Source: an uncultured Mucilaginibacter sp.
GTDB taxonomy: Bacteria; Bacteroidota; Bacteroidia; Sphingobacteriales; Sphingobacteriaceae
Length of the DNA: 5,867 bases
Direction of reading: 5' to 3'
NCBI RefSeq assembly: GCF_946479965.1
Contig: NZ_CAMLHX010000098.1
Location: forward strand, 1 to 5,867
Shown here: one piece after another, positions 1 through 5,119 of the stretch
How positions within the stretch are numbered: the stretch's first letter is position 1
Layout of the letters: each line of letters begins with the position of its first letter
Translations under genes and position numbers: made by a program
Notes under the pieces: model-generated
Database searches by the model: none
What the model saw: only the letters and a program-made list of their open reading frames with translations
What the model was told of the DNA's origin: nothing

Positions 1-48
1 CGACCACCGAGATCTACACTCTTTCCCTACACGACGCTCTTCCGATCT
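1..48. other. Illumina P5/TruSeq adapter contamination at contig end
   Basis: These 48 bases match, without a visible mismatch, the internal and 3' part of the Illumina P5/TruSeq universal adapter. They begin at CGACCACCGAGATCTACAC and end with the read-1 primer end GACGCTCTTCCGATCT. Only the first ten bases of the full 58-base oligonucleotide are missing. Genomic sequence begins at base 49, directly after the ligation end of the adapter. This is a library artefact left on the end of an assembled contig and should be trimmed. The match is from memory of the adapter sequence, which is well known and long enough to leave almost no doubt. Confidence 0.98.
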
Positions 49-372
49 TGAAGTAAACAGATCATTAGCCACACCACTCAGCAACGAAAAGTGATAATCA
101 ATAACTTCTTTGCCTTGCGCTAAAAACTCAGGTTTGGCAAAAAGTTCCTTAATAAAGACCTCGTATTTATCTTTTAATGCACTTATCTGGTTAGCGGCTT
201 TTGGCTTATCTCCGGCCAGGTAAGCCTGTCCAATTTCAACCAAACTGTTTGTGGTGCCCGATACAGCGGAGAGTACCACGATCTGCCTTTCAGAAGCATC
301 AACAATATCAAGCAGTTTCTTCATCCGCTCGGGGCTGCCTACTGATGTTCCGCCAAATTTTAAAACTTTCAT
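49..372 (-). CDS. Aspartate kinase, N-terminal fragment (3' end lost at contig edge)
   Basis: Aspartate kinase phosphorylates L-aspartate with ATP, the first committed step towards lysine, threonine, methionine and diaminopimelate, in the cytoplasm. The frame starts at ATG 372 with MKVLKFGGTSVGSPERM. KFGGTSVG (residues 5-12) is the signature of the amino-acid kinase fold, with Lys5 and the glycines at the nucleotide site. A second family block, VVLSAVSGTTNSL, lies at residues 32-44. Only 108 residues are real; monofunctional enzymes have roughly 400-450 and ThrA fusions with homoserine dehydrogenase about 800, so the two cannot be told apart here. All regulatory ACT domains would lie off the left end. 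The frame stays open through the adapter, which would add a false tail. The gene has a long upstream gap and no clear promoter. Family assignment is firm; the isoform is unknown. Confidence 0.93.
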
Positions 373-583
373 TTTGTATTTCTTAGTCCCGATATCAACA
401 AAAAAAATGTTTGCAGATACCTGTTTTTGAGGGGCTAAAAATAGGGATTTTTAGAAGGATATAATGTAATAACCACAATTAATTTGGCGGTAGGAAGAGA
501 AACCCCTACACACTTTTAAAGATTCTTTAAAGTGGGAAATCTAAAAATTAATACTAACCTAACTCTTTTGCTTTAAAGAATAT

Positions 584-609
584 AAAAAATGACTTATAAG
601 TCATTTTTT
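584..609. terminator. Perfect 26-nt palindrome with A6/T6 ends, possible bidirectional terminator
   Basis: The sequence AAAAAATGACTTA followed by its exact reverse complement gives 13-bp arms with no spacer. An RNA hairpin would open a few central bases and end in a run of six U on either strand, the form of a bidirectional intrinsic terminator. The GC content of the stem is low (only two G/C pairs per arm), so it may be weak. A protein-binding operator centred on TGACTTATAAGTCA is the alternative. It lies about 210 nt upstream of the aspartate kinase start. Confidence 0.45.
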
Positions 610-697
610 GGAAAAAGATGGAACGTTCCTTTGCTTACGAATAAATTATTGTTGAGATTTACAATAGGTTATTTTAATAGGGGTATTAAATAGCTGT

Positions 698-730
698 AAA
701 AAGTCGTCTGTGAAAGCAGATGACTTTTTT
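698..730 (-). terminator. Intrinsic terminator after the glycosyltransferase gene
   Basis: A 13-nt arm AAAAAGTCGTCTG and the arm CAGATGACTTTTT flank a 6-nt loop at 711-716. On the minus strand the hairpin begins 14 nt after the glycosyltransferase stop and ends in a U-rich run, as expected for a terminator. The single imperfect pair is an A-C mismatch in minus-strand RNA but a G-U wobble in plus-strand RNA, so the hairpin is somewhat better in the plus direction, where it is also followed by T6. It may work both ways. Confidence 0.7.
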
Positions 731-744
731 GATTTTAGCGTTTT

Positions 745-1734
745 TTACAACACGTGTTCCCTAAATATCATATCCAAAATCTCACGTGTATTATCGGCAT
801 AGTCTACTTTAACCGGTGTACCGTTGTTGAGCCAGTTTAAAATCGTTTCGCTATGTTTTGGTTTAAGACTTTTTATAACAGTCACGCCCATATCTTTCAA
901 TGCTGCAGCGTTTAGCTGCTGCTCATACTGGTTTTTCATGGGAATAACCAGCAGTTTCTTTTTCATGAATAGGGCTTCGGCCGGAGTTTCAAAACCGGCA
1001 CCGCAAAGCACACCCTCGCTTTCGGCCATGCTTTTTATAAAATCCTTGTTGTTGATGGGCTGAATAAAAACATTGCCGTGCCGCTTGGTCTTGCTGTTAT
1101 GTTTGGAGAAAACATCCCATTGAATATCCTTAAATTCTGATAAGCGTTTTATTAATCGCTTATCATCATACGCAGGCAAGTAAACAGTGTAATGCCCCTT
1201 GTTACTGATGCGCTGCTCGCGTACCTGGTGCCTTATTACGGGCGTAAATGTTTTTTTATCGTACTTTTTAAAATGAAAACCATATTGAACAGAAACGGGT
1301 GCATAGTTTTTCAGCACAAGTCTGCCTATCATGTCAACCTCATCGGTTTTTGGAGCGTTTTCGCCCAAAACAGCAGCCTGATGACTTAAACCGATACAGG
1401 GTTTATCTGCCAGATAACAGGCCCATGCTGAAACTGGTTCAAAATCATTGATAACAACGTCGTATTTATCAATCGGAAGTTCCTTTATTTCTTTAAGAAA
1501 TTTACGAAAACGAGATTTTAAGAACGACTTCCATAGGTCAACACCTCCGGATTTTCCGAAGATAAAACCGAAGCCGTTAAATTTGTATTTTATGGGGAAG
1601 GGGAGGTTAAGATCGCCCTGGTTGCCGCTTACCAGCACATCAACATCGCCCATTTGCTGTAGTAGCGGCACAATATCCATTGAGCGGCTTAAGTGACCGT
1701 TGCCGGTGCCTTGTATTGCGTAAAGTATTTTCAT
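745..1734 (-). CDS. MurG-like GT-B glycosyltransferase family protein
   Basis: This 329-residue protein is a predicted nucleotide-sugar-dependent glycosyltransferase of the GT-B fold, related to the MurG/GT28 and Glyco_trans_1_3 type families. The N-terminal domain opens with MKILYAIQGTGNGHLSR; the glycine-rich GTGNGHLSR (residues 9-17) corresponds to the acceptor-side loop of MurG-like enzymes. NDFEP (96-100) and GLSHQ (115-119) are further typical blocks. The C-terminal domain carries CGAGFETPAEAL (244-255) and PMKNQYEQQLNA (265-276), the pattern that contacts the donor nucleotide sugar in this superfamily. No signal peptide or membrane helix is seen, so it is probably cytoplasmic or peripheral to the inner membrane. 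The acceptor and sugar cannot be read from sequence. It seems monocistronic, with a candidate promoter at 1851-1878 and a terminator at 698-730. The ATG at 1734 is natural because the GT-B first strand begins at once. Confidence 0.85.
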   Translation of the reverse strand: MKILYAIQGTGNGHLSRSMDIVPLLQQMGDVDVLVSGNQGDLNLPFPIKYKFNGFGFIFGKSGGVDLWKSFLKSRFRKFLKEIKELPIDKYDVVINDFEPVSAWACYLADKPCIGLSHQAAVLGENAPKTDEVDMIGRLVLKNYAPVSVQYGFHFKKYDKKTFTPVIRHQVREQRISNKGHYTVYLPAYDDKRLIKRLSEFKDIQWDVFSKHNSKTKRHGNVFIQPINNKDFIKSMAESEGVLCGAGFETPAEALFMKKKLLVIPMKNQYEQQLNAAALKDMGVTVIKSLKPKHSETILNWLNNGTPVKVDYADNTREILDMIFREHVL

Positions 1735-1756
1735 TTAGCTAATTAAAAATTAACAT

Positions 1757-1785
1757 ATAAAGAGAGTTCTTGCTGCTCTCTTTAT
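1757..1785 (-). promoter_or_regulatory. Leader hairpin just upstream of the glycosyltransferase start
   Basis: ATAAAGAGAG (1757-1766) and CTCTCTTTAT (1776-1785) are exact reverse complements around a 9-nt loop, giving a 10-bp stem. The stem ends 22 nt before the glycosyltransferase ATG. On the minus strand it is followed by ATGTTAATTTTTAATTAG, U-rich but not an immediate U-run. It could be a late terminator for the metallophosphoesterase, whose stop is about 135 nt upstream, or a 5'-UTR element of the glycosyltransferase mRNA if the promoter at 1851-1878 is real. The two readings are not exclusive. Confidence 0.5.
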
Positions 1786-1850
1786 TATTAACTGATCTTA
1801 TTACTCAATGAAAAAGAACGGTAGGGTAGTACATCATTTGAATAGTGATG

Positions 1851-1878
1851 CAAAGCTACACCCGGTATATTAACGCAA
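1851..1878 (-). promoter_or_regulatory. Candidate Bacteroidota sigma-A promoter for the glycosyltransferase
   Basis: On the minus strand, TTG (plus positions 1876-1878) is followed after 17 nt by TAGCTTTG (plus positions 1851-1858). This is an exact match to the TAnnTTTG -7 box with a -33 TTG at an allowed distance, the known consensus of Bacteroidota primary sigma factors. Transcription would start near 1845 and give a leader of about 110 nt before the ATG at 1734. It was the only full match I found in the intergenic regions of this window. The -33 TTG lies within a small ATTAAC-5nt-GTTAAT inverted repeat at 1869-1885. Confidence 0.55.
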
Positions 1879-1919
1879 TGTTAATTTACTATTAGATGTT
1901 AAGGGGAAGAAAGTAAAGG

Positions 1920-3176
1920 TTAAGTCTTTTTCTTTTTTAAGGTGAGAACAGTTATCTCAGGCCAAATTCCCAGTCTGCCCGAAAATGCAAGGAAACCAAA
2001 ACCACGGTTAACATACAGGTAACGGTTTTTTTGATTGACCAGTCCCGCCCAGTCAAGGTATCTGTATTGTACCGGGCTCCAACGTATGCCCGCCACTTCT
2101 ACACCGAACTGTGCGCCGTGGGTATGGCCCGATAGGGTGAGATGAATGTCAGTCGGGTTATAGCGTACTTGTTCTTCCCAATGTGTGGGATCGTGAGAGA
2201 GTAGTATTTTAAACGCAGTTTTATCAACACCAAGCATGGCCTTTTTAAGGTCGCCCTCCTGTTTAAAGCCTTTGCCCCAGTTTTCTATACCGATAAGTGA
2301 GATCTTTTGACCGTCTTTTTCTATTTCGACATTCTCATTCAATAATAATCGGAAACCAAGGTCTTTGTGATGCTGTTTTAGCTTATCAAGGTTTGCGACT
2401 TTGGCCTGGGGGCTGTCCCACTGTACATAATCCCCATAATCGTGATTGCCTAATATGGAGTACTGACCGTATGGCGAACGCAGCTTACTAAAGTTATCAA
2501 TGTATTGTTCGATCTCGTCGGAGTGGTTATTTACCAGATCGCCGGTAAAAACAAAAAGGTCGCTCTTTTGAGCCTGTGCCATGTCAATTCCTTTTTGCAT
2601 TGCGGCTTCGTTATCAAAGCTACCTGAATGAATATCGGATAATTGCGTGATGGTAAAGCCGTCAAATGCGTCAGGCAATTCGTCAAAATAAATAGTATGG
2701 CGGTGTATTTTATAATCGTATTTGCCCCTAACCATCGCATACAAGAAGCCGAAGAAAGGAAATGCCGCAAGAAGCACCGCCAACTCGCTGATAAATTTAC
2801 GACGGCCAGGGAAATGGGTTTGGGCTTTAGGCTCTGCAATTAAGTTATATAATCCCACAAAAAAACCACCCAGATCGCCAAGGCCAAGCACGATAGAAAA
2901 TACCAGTTTGGTTACAAAAAAGGCCAGGAAAAGACTCAGCATCCATTCGTTAAAATGGCCCATACCTTTGGTGCCACGCATGGTGCCGAAGCTTACTAAA
3001 AATACCACAGTAACGGTAACGGATAGAAGCGGAAATCCATAAGCAACTAATGCACGGGCTAATTGCGACTTCCAGTCGCTGGTGAGGGTTTTAAGACCGG
3101 AGAAAACGTACCAATCAAAAATAAAACTTATTACTGCTATAAACAGGAAGATAGAAAAGAAGCCGCCTCTGCGCAT
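1920..3176 (-). CDS. Membrane-anchored calcineurin-like metallophosphoesterase (YkuE-type)
   Basis: This 418-residue protein joins an N-terminal membrane part to a binuclear-metal phosphoesterase domain. Hydrophobic segments at about 7-26, 43-66, 79-100 and 130-149 suggest four membrane helices. From about residue 173 the calcineurin-like motifs appear in order: SDIHSG (180-185, metal ligands Asp181 and His183), TGDLV (211-215, Asp213), GNHD (243-246), SHD (327-329, His328) and SGHTHG (349-354, His351 and His353). All metal-binding motifs are intact, so it is probably an active hydrolase of phosphoester bonds. The substrate is unknown; relatives include YkuE-type enzymes and the lipid A hydrolase LpxG, but sequence alone does not identify a lipid A role. 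With an even number of helices, the catalytic domain and the N-terminus would be on the same side of the membrane. It seems to be transcribed alone; the C-terminus ends in a lysine run. Confidence 0.88.
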   Translation of the reverse strand: MRRGGFFSIFLFIAVISFIFDWYVFSGLKTLTSDWKSQLARALVAYGFPLLSVTVTVVFLVSFGTMRGTKGMGHFNEWMLSLFLAFFVTKLVFSIVLGLGDLGGFFVGLYNLIAEPKAQTHFPGRRKFISELAVLLAAFPFFGFLYAMVRGKYDYKIHRHTIYFDELPDAFDGFTITQLSDIHSGSFDNEAAMQKGIDMAQAQKSDLFVFTGDLVNNHSDEIEQYIDNFSKLRSPYGQYSILGNHDYGDYVQWDSPQAKVANLDKLKQHHKDLGFRLLLNENVEIEKDGQKISLIGIENWGKGFKQEGDLKKAMLGVDKTAFKILLSHDPTHWEEQVRYNPTDIHLTLSGHTHGAQFGVEVAGIRWSPVQYRYLDWAGLVNQKNRYLYVNRGFGFLAFSGRLGIWPEITVLTLKKKKT

Positions 3177-3248
3177 AAACTACACTGTGTTTTGAACCGC
3201 AATTTAAAAAAGGAAAGCTAATCTGGATGTAAAATTTGGCTATAATGT

Positions 3249-3280
3249 AAAAATAAAATCCCCGGCGTTAAAGCAGGGGA
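3249..3280 (-). terminator. Intrinsic terminator after the small lipoprotein gene
   Basis: TCCCC (3259-3263) and GGGGA (3276-3280) form the outer stem, with an internal GC/GC pair inside one G-A mismatch and a 6-nt loop. On the minus strand the stem is directly followed by ATTTTATTTTT-like sequence, a convincing U-tract. It begins 10 nt after the lipoprotein stop and closes the transcription unit containing it. Confidence 0.8.
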
Positions 3281-3290
3281 GAAGCCTTAA

Positions 3291-3479
3291 TTAATATTGG
3301 CGCGGTGGCGCGTATCGGTGTTCGCGGTTGCGATCATAATCGTTGTGATCATTGTGATGATAACGATCACTACTATAACTACGCATTTGTCTTGAACGGT
3401 GATGCACGGAGCAACTTGTTGCTAATATGGTTATAAGTAAACCGGTAATAGCTATTATATTTATAATTAACTTTTTCAT
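3291..3479 (-). CDS. Small His/Tyr/Arg-rich predicted lipoprotein
   Basis: I chose ATG 3479 (62 residues) over the GTG 24 nt upstream, because it places MKKLIINIIAITGLL at the N-terminus as a classic signal peptide: two lysines, then a hydrophobic stretch. ILATSC ends at Cys23, a likely lipobox, although Leu is at -4 rather than -3. After processing, about 40 residues remain. They are strongly hydrophilic and low in complexity, rich in His, Tyr, Arg, Asp and Asn (for example RYHHNDHNDYDRNREHRY), and end in APPRQY. No acidic lipoprotein-export signal follows the cysteine, so surface display is not indicated. The histidines could bind metal, but that is speculation. It lies 71 nt after the Pr6Pr-like gene with no terminator visible between them, and is followed by a strong terminator. 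I do not recognise a family. Confidence 0.72.
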   Translation of the reverse strand: MKKLIINIIAITGLLITILATSCSVHHRSRQMRSYSSDRYHHNDHNDYDRNREHRYAPPRQY

Positions 3480-3550
3480 GATATAAAGTGTCTTTTCAGG
3501 CACGCTTATATCAGTTAAACTATAATATTGCTTGAAGGTTTAAAATGCGG

Positions 3551-4195
3551 CTATGCGTTTGCCGGTTTTGCTGCCAGGCGACTAATTAAAATATATACCG
3601 CGTTCAGGATAATAAATCCCACTAAAAGAAACCCGCAATTAGACATTACCCGCCCGTAACCTAGTTCGGTTACATCCAAAAAATTGTAAGGATAAAGACC
3701 GGTAAAAGCGCCGCGAATAAGAATATAAATGGTGTAGATAAACGGATAAACCAACCAAAACAGTACGTTGATCCATTTTATGGTGATCTTTTTTACCAGT
3801 ACCAGCCAGAAAATAACAAAGGCTATTGGACTTACAATGTGGAAAATATCGCTTGTAACCTTAAACAGAGCAACCGGATGGAACTGTTCGCGCAGCATAA
3901 AATGATATACCAGGCCCACAATGGTAATGTAGGCGGCCATTGCGCCAATAACATAAGGTGCAGCAAAAAAGCGTCCCCATTTTGATTGAGGTTTTATCAC
4001 TAATAACGTCAACAAAAGCGCCAGTAAAAGATTGGTTTGAATAGTAAAGTAACTAAGCAGTTGGACAATGGCTCCGCCCAATGTGCGGCCTTTTTCGAGA
4101 TAATCGGGTATGGAAATATAAAATTGAAGTACTATACCTATCCATAAAGTGACCGCCAGTAATGCAGCGAACGTGAGCTGAAGTTTGTTTTTCAT
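3551..4195 (-). CDS. Pr6Pr-family six-helix membrane protein
   Basis: This 214-residue inner-membrane protein has about six hydrophobic helices, at roughly 7-27, 40-67, 76-98, 117-134, 142-163 and 186-207. Recognisable blocks of the Pr6Pr family (related to FAR-17a/AIG1-like proteins) are SYFTIQTNLL (48-57), a histidine in YHFM (97-100), HIVSPIAF (119-126) and the segment RGAFTGLYPYNFLDV (161-175). The buried, conserved histidines and the relation to AIG1-like proteins would allow a lipid-hydrolase-like role, since eukaryotic AIG1/ADTRP are reported threonine hydrolases of lipid esters, but no bacterial function is established and I do not claim it. It starts 7 nt after the YjbR-like stop, so the two are almost certainly cotranscribed. 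Confidence 0.8.
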   Translation of the reverse strand: MKNKLQLTFAALLAVTLWIGIVLQFYISIPDYLEKGRTLGGAIVQLLSYFTIQTNLLLALLLTLLVIKPQSKWGRFFAAPYVIGAMAAYITIVGLVYHFMLREQFHPVALFKVTSDIFHIVSPIAFVIFWLVLVKKITIKWINVLFWLVYPFIYTIYILIRGAFTGLYPYNFLDVTELGYGRVMSNCGFLLVGFIILNAVYILISRLAAKPANA

Positions 4196-4202
4196 CGGAT
4201 AA

Positions 4203-4535
4203 TTACTTCTTCTTTTTTACCCGTTTTTCCGTAGCTGCCTGCCAGGCTGTGGTGATAGCATCTTCCAGCATATCCTGCCGTACAGCGTTTAACTCAAACA
4301 GTGTGTAGCCATGCAGTCCCCATTTATTAGGGACAGGATAGATAACGGCAGGATCAAAAGCCGAAAATACAGACTGATCAATTAAGGATAGCTTAACCAT
4401 TGCCCGCTGCTCGGGCACCCAAAGTGTGGCGAATGTGCGTTTGTTAGCTCTGAAAGCCGGCTTACCGAAATGATCGTATTCCTCTGTCCCCGGTAGGGAT
4501 AATATAAACTGACGGACTGATTCAATACTGATCAT
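4203..4535 (-). CDS. MmcQ/YjbR family protein (CyaY-like fold)
   Basis: This 110-residue cytoplasmic protein belongs to the YjbR/MmcQ family, small single-domain proteins with a CyaY-like alpha-beta fold and proposed DNA binding; their cellular role is poorly known. Family marks are the N-terminal LSLPGTEEYDHFGKPAFR (13-30), the central MVKLSL strand (46-51) and NKWGLHGYTLFEL (70-82), followed by a helix that carries the usual AW near residues 97-98. Length is normal, around 110-120 residues. The C-terminus ends in a basic tail KRVKKKK, compatible with nucleic-acid contact. It is the first gene of a unit with the Pr6Pr-like gene (7-nt gap). The upstream 68 nt to the next terminator must contain the promoter; TATCTTTA on the minus strand near 4560-4567 matches the -7 box at all but the last base, but no TTG is well placed. 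Confidence 0.85.
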   Translation of the reverse strand: MISIESVRQFILSLPGTEEYDHFGKPAFRANKRTFATLWVPEQRAMVKLSLIDQSVFSAFDPAVIYPVPNKWGLHGYTLFELNAVRQDMLEDAITTAWQAATEKRVKKKK

Positions 4536-4603
4536 AAGGTATATGGCTTAACAGAGATAAAGATAAAAATTAAAGCGAGAAACGTGTGTTTCAGCGCGAG
4601 CCA

Positions 4604-4637
4604 TAAAAAAACAAAAGGCCCTCAAAATTGAGGGCCC
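4604..4637 (-). terminator. Strong intrinsic terminator after the secreted repeat protein
   Basis: GGCCCTCAA (4617-4625) and TTGAGGGCC (4628-4636) are exact reverse complements around AA; in RNA the loop would open further. On the minus strand the GC-rich stem is followed directly by TTTTGTTTTTTTAT. It lies 22 nt after the stop at 4659. This is the clearest terminator in the window. Confidence 0.88.
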
Positions 4638-4658
4638 AATGCATTCTGTTCTTTGTTA

Positions 4659-4958
4659 TTAGTATCTTCTGTATGGAGCGTAGTAGGGTTGGTTAACATA
4701 GTAACGGTGTCCGCCCCTGTAATGTACCACCTGGCGGTATCTTGACGGGCCGCGGTAACCCACTACTACTGGTCTGTGATATACTACCGACCTGTGGCGT
4801 ACAACTACCGGTCTGTTGTAAACTACCGGCCTGTCATATACAACTACGCGGCGCGGTGCCGGCGTGCCAATTTGTACGCCTATGTTTACCTGTGCTTCGG
4901 CAGCCTGAAATCCTAATATTAATGCTATTGTCGCTACGGCTATTTTTAAAGTCTTCAT
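4659..4958 (-). CDS. Secreted Val/Tyr/Arg-rich repeat protein
   Basis: This 99-residue protein has a clear Sec signal peptide (MKTLKIAVATIALILGFQ, with cleavage likely after AEA at residue 22). The mature part is about 77 residues. After VNIGVQIGTPAPR comes a repeat zone at residues 38-70 with alternating 7- and 6-residue units: VVVYDRP, VVYNRP, VVVRHRS, VVYHRP, VVVGYRG, in effect a 13-residue repeat two and a half times. The C-terminus is rich in Tyr, Arg and His and ends in YYAPYRRY. It lacks acidic residues almost entirely, so it should be strongly basic and could bind anionic envelope or extracellular polymers; that is inference. Small proteins of this kind are common in Bacteroidota genomes but uncharacterised. 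It has its own terminator and a 161-nt upstream gap, so it is probably monocistronic. Confidence 0.82.
   Translation of the reverse strand: MKTLKIAVATIALILGFQAAEAQVNIGVQIGTPAPRRVVVYDRPVVYNRPVVVRHRSVVYHRPVVVGYRGPSRYRQVVHYRGGHRYYVNQPYYAPYRRY
4749..4847 (-). repeat. 39-nt imperfect coding tandem repeat in the secreted protein
   Basis: The repeat encodes VVVYDRPVVYNRP, then VVVRHRSVVYHRP, then VVVGYRG. At DNA level the plus strand shows recurring ACTACCGGTCTGT-like blocks (for example at 4804-4816 and 4822-4834) with substitutions between copies. The protein pattern is better kept than the bases, which points to an older repeat under selection rather than a recent expansion. Confidence 0.7.
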
Positions 4959-5119
4959 GTTCGTATGTGTTAAAATTATCCTATATGTTGTTGTTTATTA
5001 TTGAGACGATCCCAACAGCGCAGGGTTTAACAAATGCGTTGCCGAAAGTTATAAATTACTGTGAAACAGGTTTATAAAAATGAGATTATTTGAAATTATG
5101 AAGCAAAAACGGTCAATAC

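Larger units (their letters stand above)
373..744. other. AT-rich intergenic region with several inverted repeats, no gene seen
   Basis: This gap separates the glycosyltransferase stop from the aspartate kinase start. I see no credible protein-coding gene, tRNA or known riboswitch. It holds a series of inverted repeats: CACTTTTAAAG/CTTTAAAGTG at 511-534 with a 3-nt loop and one bulged base, a perfect 26-nt palindrome at 584-609, a 6-bp TATTGT/ACAATA stem near 647-666, and a long hairpin at 698-730. The last follows the glycosyltransferase stop and is listed separately, as is the palindrome. The remainder must contain the aspartate kinase promoter and leader on the minus strand, but no full TTG-N17-23-TAnnTTTG element is visible; TATTTTTA near 440 is only a partial match. 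A small RNA is possible but unsupported. Confidence 0.6.

Noticed and set aside
201..386. Plus-strand open frame opposite the aspartate kinase
   Set aside because: It is antisense to a gene with clear family motifs, has no homology features, and runs past the kinase start into the gap only by chance.
373..600. Lysine riboswitch or similar aptamer before aspartate kinase
   Set aside because: I could not recognise the conserved core of any known aptamer; the hairpins present are simple stems.
554..604. 16-codon minus-strand leader peptide (MTYKSFFIFFKAKELG) upstream of aspartate kinase
   Set aside because: It has no run of Thr, Ile, Lys or Met codons and there is no terminator/antiterminator arrangement before the kinase; its start lies within the palindrome by chance.
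620..629. GGAACGTTCC palindrome as a regulator site
   Set aside because: A 10-nt palindrome is expected roughly by chance in a gap of this size, and nothing else supports it.
824..1696. Plus-strand open frames opposite the glycosyltransferase
   Set aside because: They lie fully inside a well-supported minus-strand gene and show no domain, signal or neighbour context of their own.
2297..3042. Open frames on both strands overlapping the metallophosphoesterase
   Set aside because: The real frame contains all metal-site motifs in order; the others are compositional shadows.
3291..3503. Longer start (GTG at 3503) for the small lipoprotein
   Set aside because: It would put MPEKTLYI before the MKK signal peptide start; the ATG at 3479 gives a normal lipoprotein N-terminus.
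4742..5077. Plus-strand Cys/Leu/Pro-rich frame opposite the secreted repeat protein
   Set aside because: Its odd composition comes from reading the VVxxRP repeats in antisense. It has no independent support.
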